DNA of 48,879 nucleotides from Conus ventricosus (lineage: Eukaryota > Mollusca > Gastropoda > Neogastropoda > Conidae). A model generated the notes under the pieces. The model was given only the letters and a program-made list of their open reading frames with translations, was not told where the DNA came from and searched no databases. This document shows positions 30,384-42,659 of the stretch, piece after piece. The translations under genes and the position numbers were made by a program. Location of the stretch: contig CM031615.1 of assembly GCA_018398815.1 (NCBI GenBank), positions 61,584,024-61,632,902 on the forward strand. Reading direction: 5' to 3'. Each line of letters begins with the position of its first letter. The stretch's first letter is position 1.

Positions 30384-31195
30384 CCCACCCTTCTCCACAC
30401 CCACCATTCTCCACACCCACCCTTCTCCACACCCACCCTTCTCCACACCCACCCTTCTCCATACCCACCCTTCTCCACACCCACCCTTCTCCACACCCAC
30501 CCTTCTCCACACCCACCCTTCTCCATACCCACCCATCTCCATACCCACCCTTCTCCACACCCACCCTTCTCCACACCCACCCTTCTCCACACCCACCCTT
30601 CTCCACACCCACCCTTCACATCCACCCTTCTCCACACCCACCCTTTTCCATAACCACCCTTCTCCACACCACCCTTCTCCACATCCACCTTTTCCCACCC
30701 ACCCTTCTCCACACCACCCTTCTCCACATCCACCCTTCTCCATACCATCCCTTCTCCACACCCTCCCTTCTCCACACCCGCCCTTCTCCATACCCTCCTT
30801 TCTCCACACCAACCCTTCTCCACACCCGCCCTTCTTCAAACCCGCCCTTTTCCACACCCGCCTTTCTCCACACCCGCTCTTCTCCACACCCACCCTTCTC
30901 CACACCCACCCTTCTCCACACCCACCCTTCTCCACACCCACCCTTCTCCATACCCACCCTTCTCCACATCCACCCTTCTCCACACCCACCCTTCTCCATA
31001 CCCACCCTTCTCCATACCCACCCTTCTCCACACCACCCTTCTCCACACCCACCCTTCTCCATACCCACCCTTCTCCACACCACCCTTCTCCATACCCACC
31101 CTTCTCCACATCCACCCTTCTCCACACCCGCCCTTCTCCATACCCACCCTTCTCCATACCCACCCTTCGCCACACCCACCCTTCTTTACACCCAC
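30384..31195. repeat. 16-bp minisatellite, about 50 units
   Basis: Unit CCCTTCTCCACACCCA repeats with point variants (CATA for CACA, CCCG for CCCA) and a few 1-bp losses. Because 16 is not a multiple of 3, three units make one 48-nt/16-codon period and all frames stay open on both strands, producing long but spurious open frames. Confidence 0.95.
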
Positions 31196-31230
31196 ACTTC
31201 TTTTGCTTCAGCCCTGCATCGAATCTTCTG

Positions 31231-31250
31231 GGGGGGGGGGGGGGGGGGGA
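31231..31250. repeat. poly-G tract
   Basis: About 20 consecutive G residues. Length unreliable in any sequencing. Confidence 0.85.
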
Positions 31251-31279
31251 AGAGCAGAAGGAGAAGAAGAAAAAATAGT

Positions 31280-31351
31280 AGTGGAACCAGGGATTTGATC
31301 AGGTTCGTTTAGGTCTTCAGTCTAACGTTCTATCAAATAAACCATTCCGCT
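31280..31351 (-). tRNA. tRNA-Phe(GAA)-like relic
   Basis: The 72-nt minus-strand sequence folds as a tRNA: acceptor arms AGCGGAA and TTCCACT pair at six of seven positions. The anticodon region GTTAGACTGAAGACCTAA has a CTGAAGA loop (anticodon GAA, Phe) on a mostly paired stem, closely matching animal tRNA-Phe. The A-box (TGGTTTATTTGATAGAACG) and B-box (GATCAAATCC) are degraded and the T stem pairs poorly. A T-run terminator follows (complement of 31270-31275). Probably a pseudogene or SINE head, not a working tRNA. Confidence 0.55.
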
Positions 31352-31579
31352 TGACAAGAAGTGCTGAATTTTGATCTACATGACTGCCATCGGCAAAGCG
31401 TGTTTTGACCCGCTTCGGATGCCGACATTGCTTCGCTTTGTAACATGATGGCATTAAAGTATGACCAGTGTGACTTTATGGCACAAAAGTGATTCGCTGT
31501 TGCAGTGCCCGGTGTGCCAAATCTGGAAATCACATGAAATCTGTGGATTGATATAACCAACAATAAAGACAGCGCACTC

Positions 31580-32519
<940 letters not shown>

Positions 32520-32590
32520 AGAGAACAGTATATGCCGACTCTACACCCACTTGCTTCACCACCCGAGTTTTGGGCGAAAGTGGCCTAAAA
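32520..32590. repeat. element 2 left end, half of the terminal palindrome
   Basis: AGAGAACAGTATATGCCGAC then CTCTA, a diverged arm, and GAGTTTTGGGCGAAAGTGGC-CTAAAA. It aligns with the reverse complement of 48694-48790 from the outer end to past the loop. The inner arm (which should return to CTGTTCTCT) is missing; sequence instead runs into GCCTGCC and a GA microsatellite. Confidence 0.7.
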
Positions 32591-33680
32591 GCCTGCCTTT
32601 CCTGTGGCGGAAGAGAGAGAGAGAGAGAGAGACTCACCGGCAGACAGACTAACAGACAGAGAAGAGAGAGACAAGAGAGAACAGACCAGACAAACAGAGA
32701 GCGGGCAGACACACACCCAATACACACACACAAACACACACACACACACACTCTTTCTCTTTCCGTTCTCTCTCAATTTAAATGTCATAAAATCCGCACA
32801 CTAAACTTCGTCCGCCTTCCCCTCCCAATCCTCCCTCCCCCCCCCCTTCCCCACCGACCCGGTCTGAAACCTGATCACTTAATTTACGTCTCGCGCCTTC
32901 GATTTACACAGCGTCCGGCTAGGCGCTCTGTCTGGGGGTTCGTGCGGGGAACTCTGCAGACCACGCGGCGGTCGCACACGCTGATAGGACTGAGACAGTT
33001 GCCAGTGTTGGCCCACCAACCCAGCCGCCGCTCCATTTTACATCGAACCGTGGGCTGTAAAGACGTTTTCAGAGAGAAATTGTGTGTGTTAAAAAAAAAA
33101 ACCAGGCGGGTTAGGGAAGATGTTTCAATGCCTTCTTTCAGTGCTGGAAGTGACACCTAAATTACTCAAGAAATGGCTTGAAGTGTTGTTATCTCGCAAA
33201 AAAACTTTCTGATCAACAGAACCGATCTGTGGAAAAATACAATGTTTATCATGAGGCCATGGCAAAGTTTTTGAGAAATAAATTGAGTAGCGAGCCTTGG
33301 TCTCCTCCACAAAGTCCAAAAGAAGCATTTTGTTTTTGTATCTTCAACAATTATTTAATTAGAGTAACTTTTGAAAAGCTTTTTAACTTTTGCAGAAATG
33401 ATCTATTCAAAGCTTCCAAAAGTTCAGTGACCGGTGTACTACCTAAGTAGTTCAGAAAACTCTAACTTCTTTTTCTCCACCTTGTTGTTATGTGACACAA
33501 CGGCAAAGCAGACTACTGCGGAACAAACGACTCGGCTGGGCCCAACAGGGGCCGGAGTTGTTACTGCTAATTATAGTGGCGTCGCACTGTTTTGCTAACT
33601 GCCCTCCGACAACTCTCTGCAAGCTCTCAGTGAACACCACAGACTTCGCACTATCAGAATACTGCAGACACCTCCGCCAT
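32591..33680. other. element 2 left non-coding region, part 1
   Basis: GA and CA microsatellites (32608-32632, 32722-32752), a poly-C block (32836-32846) and a phrase GATCACTTAATTTACG (about 32875) that resembles the element 1 segment at 13080. Open frames here have no recognisable domains. Confidence 0.45.
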
Positions 33681-33686
33681 TAGGTT

Positions 33687-33815
33687 GAAACCTGATCGCT
33701 TAAATTTATGCTAGGGTATTACTACCGGCGCAACAAGAGGCTTTGTTTACACAGAACACAGCACACATCAAATATTGTCAATGACGACGACACCCAAACA
33801 ATGCTACATAACCTT
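33687..33815. repeat. non-coding segment shared with element 1 left arm
   Basis: GATCGCTTAAATTTATGCTAGGG..., ACACAGAACACAGCACACA, and ACCCAAACAATGCTACATAA align with 13079-13210. Position relative to the left end and shared words argue for a conserved cis region. Confidence 0.65.
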
Positions 33816-35140
33816 CTTCACGTCTATGTTGCAGTATGTCTTGTTATTTTTCTGTTGTGTGTGTACGATTGGGGTGCGTTAACTGTGCTGGTAACAAACG
33901 ATTAGTTAAATTGTAAATAAATATACGAGAGAAAATAATTAAATCTTACCTTATTATTTCCACTCTTCCCAAGCGTGAGTAGGTTTATTTTTTTACTTCC
34001 AAGCTGGCTTCATGGGGCGATCTCTTGAAGTCAGATTTTATTTTGGTGGTGAGAGAGATAGCTTCTGAAAATTGTTATTGCATAGTTTTGAAAGATGCTT
34101 GTTACTTTCCAAACAGGGCGTGTAGTCTTCCACAGTTAAATTTATCCATCTTAGAGAAATTGCAGCCAAGTGGGATTCTACAAAGTTTACAAAAATTACT
34201 TCTGTTCAATTCACACAGCCTTTCTAACCACTTGCCATATGCTAGATAGCTTCATAATTTTGAATTACCTTCAATTTAAGATTTGTTTGACTTGTGGTGA
34301 TGATTGGTTTCTACTTCTTCAACAGTTTTGCTTTCATCATACTCTGGAATAGCCATTCAATGTGTTTTCAACTAACAGCCTGTCTACAACCTCGAAAATC
34401 TTAGTTTTTCTAACGAGATTTTTTCCTGATAAGGTGTAATAAACTTTTCACGTTTTTCTTTTCCTTCTTGTCGGAAAGACAGCAGCAGTTGCATTGGTAA
34501 CTGAATTTTATGTTCTTGTTGTAACGTACCGCCTCGTTAATTCCCTCTTTGCTTCAAAACGATTGCACCTTCTTTCCAATGTTGTTTTGAACAGCATAAT
34601 AGTCAAAGGTGCTTTGAATTCTATTGTTGTATTCGTCTATAGTTCACCAGTGGCTTCATCTCCCATCAAATAGTTAAGTCTCCTTTCATCACACTGATCA
34701 CAATTGTTCTATTTCTTGCTAAGTCCCTGTGATTGCTCTGGTTTTTATTTCTCCTAAGTTAAGTCAGACTCCTGGGAACTCTCGATTCATCATAAATGTT
34801 ACACAATCTATAACAATTTTTAACAACAAAAACTTACCACATCTCCCCCACATCGATCAGAGAAACGCACTGTGCTGTACGGCTGCGCTCCAAAACGGGG
34901 CTTGAAAGGCCCACTTGGGCATGGGGACCAAGCGCCCCTAGGCAGAGGTGGGATAAACAGTGCACAACATCACTGTTAGGCAAGCCTGTAGTATTTGGAC
35001 TAACTGACGATAGTATGAAGACGGTACGGGCTTCTAAAAATAGTAAACGGTTACGCGACCGTTCAAGGTGTAACAGCACTGTCACTGTCTATTTGTGTGG
35101 TTTTGTTGTGTTTGTTGTTTTTGTCCTACCCCACCATGCA
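33816..35140. other. element 2 left arm, no gene seen
   Basis: Not obviously similar to element 1. AT-rich to about 34800 and then GC-richer. No coding domain recognised. Could be an insertion into the arm or lineage-specific sequence. Confidence 0.4.
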
Positions 35141-35490
35141 CAACCCTCCACCTCCTCCACCCCCACCCCACGCATGCACACCCCCCACCCCCACCCCACT
35201 CACGCACGTCCCCCCCCCACCCCCACCCACGCATCACGTCCCTCCATCCCCACCCCACGCACGCACGCCCTCCCACCCCACCCCCCTGTGTACACCACAC
35301 ACACAATCCTACCCCCAAGTCGCCCCAATTCTTAATTAATTTTTAATTAAGTCTACCCCATATTTCTTAATTAAGTTTTTAATTAAGTTACTTCAAGTTC
35401 TAAATAAGTTCTTGACAAGAAACTTCTACGTTTCTTGATTAAGTCAACCTCAATATCATAAAACTAAGTCATCCTTTAAGTATTCAAGTT
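35140..35490. repeat. element 2 C-rich tract and TTAATTAAGT repeats
   Basis: CCCCACCCCACGCACGC-type units (35150-35290), sharing CCCCACGCATGCACAC with element 1, followed by degenerate TTCTTAATTAAGTT / CAAGTT units (35325-35490). Same order and position as 13900-14285. Confidence 0.75.
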
Positions 35491-35599
35491 ATCTTATAAT
35501 TATCAAAAAAATACAAGCTAAGTTTTTATCTTAAATAGTAGAATGTCTAATATAGTACAACAACGCCTCAAAAAACGCGTCATCGTGAGGATGTCTCTT

Positions 35600-35740
35600 G
35601 CTCAGCGTTCCTCTGCATGAACTTAAGGAAGTTCTTACATCCTAAGCAACCGCATTGATTACAATGTCTGGTCCTATGGAAATGTCTGTTATATAGACTC
35701 CATGTCTTTATTATTGACTTTATCATTAATAATACGCCAT
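35600..35740 (-). pseudogene. element 2 copy of the Cys-rich small ORF
   Basis: Aligned with 14419-14556. NQCGCLR is still readable, but a stop follows four codons after the ATG at 35740. Confidence 0.5.
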
Positions 35741-35789
35741 GATCTATTTTTTAATTAAAAAGTTTAAATTAATTCCTAAAATATTATTC

Positions 35790-36296
35790 ATTATAAATGG
35801 ATCAAAAATGATGCTTTGGTTGTTGGCGGTTTTGGCGTGCAGTTGTCTTTTTCAGTATTTAGCTGGTTCAGATTTTTTTGATTGTTTTGTTTCGGCTTGC
35901 CCATTGTTTATATATTTTATAACAGTAATAACTGCCCCCAACAGCAGCAATGGCGCCAAAAATGGCAACATTTTAAGTTCAAATATACCATGAAACATTG
36001 GGGCCCTTGAAATCACAATGGAGTTTTTATAGCGGTCATTGAATCAACTTGTTCTGGGCGCAGGCGGTGTTATGTTTTCATGATGATTATCTTCTGTAAC
36101 ATTAAATTTTTTTTTTTTTTTTTGTCTGTTCCACTCTGCTAATTTTTTTCCTGCTTTTAAACACGCCCAGGATGAGGATGCCTTTTCACTGGTCCCACCT
36201 TGATACAGTGTTTTCTGCTGATTTTCTGGCTTGGTTACTTTCTCCCTGATTCAATGTTTCCTGGTTTCTGATGATTTTTCCAGCTCGCACAATATT
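35790..36296 (-). pseudogene. element 2 copy of ORF A
   Basis: Nucleotide similarity to 14681-15171 is obvious, including the region coding the HPGR...AEW motif (about 36135-36180) and the TM segment (about 35905-35970). Several indels; initiator ATG not preserved. Confidence 0.6.
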
Positions 36297-36770
36297 GAAG
36301 GGAAACAAAATCTATATGATTAAAAAGTTATTAATCCCATGATTAATGGCGATAACAATGTTCCAAATCGTATATAGATCAACACCCTAGAGACTCTAAT
36401 TAACTTGTTAAAACAGGATCTTGCGTTAAATCAAACGTTAAGATCTTGTTCAATCAATGGGAAGCAAATCTAGCTGCTTAGTATTAATGGACAAACTAAG
36501 AACCTTTTGCCCCACACTATTTCACCATCAACCCCAGCTGCGCTCAAACCTGTTATGATACTTTAAAATGTCTTGCGGCGACATCTGTTGAATCTGTTTC
36601 AATGCGAATACAGTTCGCCTAGGAAACTGTTTTGTTTTCCCTACATGCTCCTGCAAAGAATTAAACGCCTCTCCTTTTTAGTGGGCATAATAGCTTGGAC
36701 CCATCAACTTGTCATTTCATAATTTCAGGAAGTTTAGGCTGCCTTGTAGCTGTAGGAGATCATCACGTTT
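36235..36770 (-). pseudogene. element 2 copy of ORF B
   Basis: Aligned with 15092-15627 throughout, including TCTTGCGGCGACATCTGTTG (about 36570). Multiple frame breaks; the ATG position reads differently. Confidence 0.58.
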
Positions 36771-36810
36771 CAAAGTTTTTTTATAATTATAATTATTTTA
36801 TTTTATAATA

Positions 36811-37046
36811 ATGAGCACCGGAAAAATACTGTTTTGCTTAACCTTGTATACCATTCGCTGTTTTTGGAGGCCTAAGTTTAGGATACTCTAATCTTGGTAA
36901 AAGCTTGTGTAAGAATTAAACCTGCAGATCTTGGCAAACGAGACTTGAGGATTCAGCAAAGAGCTAATTGCTATCATTGCAGCTCGTTTGCCACGAAAGC
37001 TTTTCTAGTTAAGCACGGAATAATTCCGGACAATAAAAATATGTAA
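36811..37046 (+). pseudogene. element 2 copy of ORF C
   Basis: ATG 36811 retained (ATGAGCACCGG). The last codons (GIIPD then AATATGTAA) match element 1. Internal indels. Confidence 0.5.
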
Positions 37047-37067
37047 GAAAAAAATACATTTATAAAA

Positions 37068-37478
37068 ATGGCTTCACTCGTAAGATGATAAGGCGGCGCT
37101 GTGGTTAATGCTGCTTCGCTTTTAGTGGACGTAATTACGCATTTTATAAACTGCGAGATGAAAGCGAGAGAAAAAGACATAACAAAAAGCTGTGGAGCAA
37201 CTAGCTGCTGCACAAGATCGCTATGAAAAGCAGAGAATTTGAGCAGTAAGATTTTATTAATAACACACTGAAAAAAACAAGGGCATGCAGCTTACAAATT
37301 TAAAGATGTTGATCAAGCAATAAAACAATAATAACTAGTAACCAGGCAAACCATCCAGACAATGCCCCCACCAAAATTTCAGTGACTTTTATCAACCATC
37401 AGAAAAACAAAAGAATGCAGAAATCGCGGTTAATTGCCTTGGTTGCCTTCGGAATTTTGTGCACATAATAATGGCTGA
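37068..37478 (+). pseudogene. element 2 copy of ORF D
   Basis: ATG 37068 preceded by TATAAAA. Coding similarity through GAGAGAAAAAGACATAACAA and AAAGATGTTGATCAAGCAAT. Early break after the start. Ends 7 bp before the integrase ATG, as in element 1. Confidence 0.6.
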
Positions 37479-37485
37479 ATAAAAA

Positions 37486-38442
37486 ATGAAACAAAATCTA
37501 TTATCGCCCCAACGGATATTGGAAGGGTATCACAGCAATACAAAAGCTAAGCCAAGCTGCAGGAGTCCGTGAACAAACAGCAAAGACTGGTTATCTAAAC
37601 AAGCGATTTGGCAAATTTATTTACTCACCTAGGCGAATACAGAGACCACACTTTGTTAATAACAACTCCAAACGACACCCCTCAAATGATCTTCTCTATT
37701 TTACCCACTGATACGATTAGACGAAAAAAGATTAAGTACTCACTCACAGTCATTGACATGGCTTCACGATCCAAAGATGCGGAACCATTTAACACAAAAG
37801 AGTGCTTCTTGCTGTTGCTGTGCCATACCAAACAGATATATCAACGAGGGCCCTAAACTTTCCCCTCGCATGATTCAAGTCGATGAAGGAAAGAATTTAA
37901 AGGCCAATGGAATCAATTTATTGATAAAACTACAGAGTTACTAAAAGCAGAGGCATTCCGGGAGTCACAGATCACAGGCTTTAGTTGAAAACTTTAACAA
38001 ACATTAGCCGAAAGACTTTTCTCCTACCAGTATCACAGAGAGCTGATTGGACAATTCTCCGCAACAACAGAATGGGGTTAGAAGACTGCCCAGTTTTGCC
38101 GCGCAATGAAATAATGAAGAATTAAAAAGGGTAAAACCAGTAACAAGCAATCAAAAGAAAAACAATAAATGTTGCTGAAGAGAGTCATCATCCGGCAACT
38201 ATACCATTTGGTTTTGAAAGTAAAGGTAACCTTTAATACAACGGGGGAAGCATAAGGGGACACTCGCATCAGGGCAACATGATCCATTTTGGAGTGTTAT
38301 TCCATATGAAATAAAAATAATTGTAAAGATGAATCCGCCCGTGTATTATTTACGAGAAACTGACACAACAAAACAACCAGCTCCTCAAAGATCTTTTGTA
38401 AAAGAAGACTGCAGATAATCCCACCAACACAGTTCCGCTTTA
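37486..38442 (+). pseudogene. element 2 integrase
   Basis: Aligned with 16330-17315. Readable pieces include the VYYLRETDTTKQPAP tail (about 38340-38385) and LTVIDMASRSKDAEPFN (37747-37797), with IQVDEGKNLKANGIN (37876-37920) around the second acidic position. The region of the first catalytic Asp (about 37685) is frame-broken. Same neighbours as in element 1, but the two small downstream ORFs are absent. Confidence 0.82.
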
Positions 38443-38459
38443 TTTAATTTACGGTACTC

Positions 38460-41400
38460 CCAGTGCCCAATTGCATATGAAAACTCTGGATTAACAAACA
38501 CCCGTATGTGTTTGTTCAATTCTAATGACTTCTTTGTTACAGACTGTTTGTTGATCCATGTAGAATAGATCCGCAATTTAACGTTGTCTGATGAAAGTCT
38601 TATTGCCAAACAATGCTTCTTTGTAGTTGTCATGTGAAATGTTTTGATGCACAACGCTGGGGGGCGAGATAATGCCCTTTGCTTCTTAAATGATTTCTCG
38701 CTGCTCAAATAGCTGTACATTTTGACCTTAACCAACAAACGTCCTTGATCACCCCTTTTTTTTTCCAGATAATTCATCCTTCATCTTTCCTAAAACCTTC
38801 TTGTTAGTAATTGAATGAAAGAGCGAATCTTTAGGGTAATCGACGTTCATACCATCCCGCAGTTCCCTTTAGCTACTTCCAATTCCATGTCTTTATAGAT
38901 GTCTTCATAGGGATAACTATAACAAAACTTATCTGTATCTGGTAAAAGCACTCTGGCTCAGATACGAGGGCTTAAAGTAGTCCCTAAAGAACACCATAAC
39001 ATCAAAAGCTTTGATAATTCTAAAACATTAAATAACCCAATAAATACAGTTTGTCTAATTTGACTTTCTTTTTTTTCACATATGCAAAAAGCTGATCATG
39101 AATCTCTGAAGTCCTGATAATTAGGTTTTGAAGTCAGCTTAATAGCCTCTTTCTCTTTGGTACCATCTTACATCTTTGCGCTTGTGCGGATTCTCCATAG
39201 TCTTTTCGAAACAGCTGTTGTTCATCAACTGAAAAAGTCTTTTTCTGAAGCATCTGTGGATTTAGTTTTCTGAGGTCAGTGTTCTTCATGGGTGTAATGT
39301 TTCATGAACTGTTCTTGATCAAAAGCAATTATGCGATGGACAGCTGTTAACTTTAAACCATGTCTTAAATATAATTGTAGAAGTCTGTAATGACAGACAT
39401 AAATTTTTTTGCCCGAAGATTGGGCAACAAGTTTAGGGCGCTCTCTTGGTCCAACTTTAGACTTCCTGCTGCTATTGGATATCATTATGCTGGTCATGGA
39501 GTTCATGAGGTTATTCTAAGTCAACCTTCTAGAATGAAACTACTCTGTTGATCAGGCGTTAAAACTGCCCAACCACTTTAAATGCATTTTTGAATATTAT
39601 TCGTGACCTGTGTACAATCTTGAAGATTACGGTAATGGAAGTGATTGCGCCATTGCCCAACCAAACAGATGTTTGCATCTAAATAACATAAGATAGTTAG
39701 AACTTTTACTGGGATCATAGTCGTCCAAGTATTTGTTGTTGCTTTACATTAATGGTGCGACGCCAAACTAAATTCCTCCCCCAATCCGTTTCAATCATCT
39801 AATCAATTGGTAAATCCGACAATAAATCATCTGTACTCCAGTAAACTTTAAGAAAGCGTCCCAGCTCATCCCGGGTGCAGAAATTATAAGCCGAGGAATC
39901 CAAACTGAATGTTTCATGCAGGTCTTTCTAATAATTTTCAAAGACTTCCCGCCAACAAACCATACATCTGCCATTAAAATAAGGAGTCATGATAGTCTCA
40001 CCATCGTTTTAACAATCTAACTTGGGGACATTATTCTTGACATCTGGTAATCGTAGTCGCTGATGTCCTTTCCCTCTAAGACTAGAAAAGAAGCGCCTTT
40101 AGTCGGAAAGTGTATCTTCGTCAAACCTTTCCCAAACTGTTCATGTATCATAAGGGTAAACACCCATTCTAAACAAGAGTTGAGTCAAATATTTTTCCGT
40201 TATTGGGCAGACATAAAGGACATACCAGTGCCTCTAATGAGCCCATCATGTGTTGCAAGTAGAGTCCGTAAGAAAGACATGTTTATTTAAAGTGAAACCC
40301 ATGTACTTTTCTGATGACTGTGCAATGCATGCTACCCTGAATGCGCTGGTTATACTGCTTGCAATTATAAGGTGAGAGTCATAACCTCGCAATTTTGTGA
40401 AAAGAATACAGGCACTTCCATGTCTTTGAACAAACTTTAGTTGAAGATTGCATTTGTTATGCGCTGCAGCACACTCAAAACTTCCCACTAATGTGATCAT
40501 GGTCCTCTTGTGTGGTGGGGTTTACACTCCTTGGCGTTAGCTCTAACCGCAATCCAACAATGCTGGCAGAGTCATACTGTTGTTGGTCTTCAAGGCGCCA
40601 ATCTGAATATCAGATAAGTTTTAGATTATAGAACAGCGTTACCAACTTTCCTGCATGCGTTTTTAAGAATGTTTCGCAGCACTGGCCACATATAATACTG
40701 GCTCTGAATCACGCCATCCGACTAACATAATGAAGGCAAAAGAACAAATCTGATGATTAACATTAATACTGTTTTTCGAAGTTTTTGTGTGCCAGGCCCA
40801 TCATAAGGAACAATAAAGCGACTCGAAGTCTGCGTAAACTACGTATGGAAATCTTTTGCAGAGCCGTTTCCATTCTTAAAAACCTAACTTTAATCCTGGG
40901 CGGGGGCGTAGTTAGTTTCTGTCTTACAGTCTACAGCACTTTTAACAATGTCTTAATATGTTCAAGCGCGGCTTGAGCAAGTTGAATTCTTGTTAAACAT
41001 TTTCTACAGAAATATCTGTTCATTATGTTCATGTTTTGAAAGTAGCCTAATAATCTGCTCATTGTGCGTATCAATGTGGTAATGGCAGCCCTTGCGTGGC
41101 GAAAACTTAGGAGTAAGGTCCACATGACCTTTGGCTGGTTCGCCTATTGTTGGACTGATATTGGACACTTTAATTGGCACCAAATTTGGTCCTCATCCCA
41201 TGTGTATACATTTAACAGTTATTGGTTTTGTTTGTGTTCTTCAAAACTGAATCAATTTGGTCTACACTAACAGGAAAGAATATTCCATTGAAGTTAAGAT
41301 CTTTGGTGTTTGGCCGATAGTTATCACTCTCTCTCTGCGGTCGCAGGACATGATGCAGCTTGCAAGAACGCACCACATGAAACATATTTGTTGTCCCTGA

Positions 41401-41905
41401 ATTTTTATGTTTAAAACTGCTCTCTTAAAACCAACCTCGGTAGCGGAAGAAGCCATGCCTACAATCGTTGGCATACTTAGCCTGTTTTAATCTAATCTCT
41501 AAGACTTCGCCCTCTGACCAACCATAGCCTCTCATTTTGGGCTTCTTCGGCGGCACCGTCAAAACGATGTGTAACAGTTCGTCTGCCCAACCGGTGTTTT
41601 AAGTCATTATGAGAAAGAAATAGTCTGCCTGTTTAGTTGAGACCCCAGACGTTCTAGATTTTCTCATTTATAGTATATAGTCGATTAAAACAGCTAACAT
41701 TTACTATAACTGGCGGGTCAAATTGTTAGTTTGCCTGAACTTGAAAAAAGCATGAACAAGCACTTGCGCTGTACTTTTTGTTTGGGTCAATGACTTCTAA
41801 ATCAATAACATTCAGTGCTCTTGATAATACGCTCTCACTCAAGCATTCCTCAAACAATACGTCTTGTCTTCATATATCTTAGACATGCTGTCTTTCATTT
41901 TCTAA
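38460..41905 (-). pseudogene. element 2 protein-primed DNA polymerase B
   Basis: Several hallmark stretches are clearer than in element 1: HNKCNLQLKFVQRHG and KLRGYDSHLIIASS (about 40360-40460, exonuclease II region, family form FHNLxGYDSH), KYMGFTLNKHVFL (about 40275-40315), and RHGLKLTAVHRIIAFDQ (about 39300-39365, palm). Motif A (about 39675-39705) and motif C (about 38930-38955) are present at the nucleotide level but frame-broken. Length agrees with element 1. Confidence 0.85.
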
Positions 41906-41949
41906 GCCAACCTATTTTATGTAAATAACAAAAATACAACGGCTTATCA

Positions 41950-42274
41950 GTAATCAATATCAACGGTCTTTTTGTGCTTGGACTCATAAAAACTAAAGTA
42001 TAAACAACCCTTTGGCGTTGTTACTGCGAGCTGTTTAGAACAGAGTTTTAATGTCACGTTTACTTTTTAAGCATTCTTTTTTATCTGCTCGCGCTGTCTG
42101 GCTGTTGAGAAAAACTTGCCCCCGCCTTTCTTGAAGATCAAACTTTGTCTTTTTGTATCATACAAACGGCCTGTAAAACGATTAAATTCATCATTCCGTG
42201 ATGTATGAGTCAACAAGTGCTTTATTTACTGTCAGTTTAAACGAAACTAAGTTAGCCGTTATTAGTTGAACCAT
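41950..42274 (-). pseudogene. element 2 copy of ORF E
   Basis: ATG 42274 opens VQLITANLVSFKLTVNKALV; a break follows. The 3' end codes the STKRPL phrase seen in element 1. This copy defines the probable start of ORF E. Confidence 0.45.
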
Positions 42275-42292
42275 AGCTGTGTGCTTTGGAGT

Positions 42293-42650
42293 TTAGTTTT
42301 TAATTTTTGCCAGTCCGCACTTACAGCTAATGAACACAGGCCAAGAGCTAAAGACAAACCACCCTAGAGGTAAAACCGCGGGTGCGGCTCTATGCCCGAT
42401 GCTAAGAGGCCAACATCGTTCCTGCTGACTAGAGCACTTAATAGTCGATGCTCCAGTATTAACATAGTTAACAGCATTAAAGGCAGCAGAATACCTTCGT
42501 TTGGTTTTGCTGTATTTTGAAGGTCTTGCTCTAGTTTTTGTTGCATTTGTGTAAAGTTGGTTAATCTGAAGGTTTTTTATGTTTGTGCTTTCTACTATCC
42601 CTTCTTTGCGCGCTGTAGGCACATTTGGATAACCTGAACAGACATCTTTA
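42293..42650 (-). pseudogene. element 2 copy of ORF F
   Basis: Open block 42293-42622: PTARKEGIVESTNIKNLQIN, ATKTRARPSKYSKTKRRYSA (nine or so Lys/Arg), then a shifted hydrophobic end. The best-preserved version of this gene in the window. Confidence 0.5.
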
Positions 42651-42659
42651 TAAAATAAA

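Noticed and set aside
30049..31278. Long Pro/His-rich and Gly/Val-rich open frames on both strands
   Set aside because: They are translations of the 16-bp minisatellite; periodicity and absence of stops follow from the repeat unit.
32570..33160. 196-codon plus-strand frame in the element 2 left arm
   Set aside because: Runs through GA and CA microsatellites and poly-C and shows no recognisable domain; likely chance.
34835..34985. Possible U1 snRNA-like or other structured RNA (ACTTACC near the start, paired GGCCCACTTGGG/GACCAAGCG words)
   Set aside because: Beyond the ACTTACC heptamer it does not match U1, no Sm site or terminator was seen, and no copy exists in element 1.
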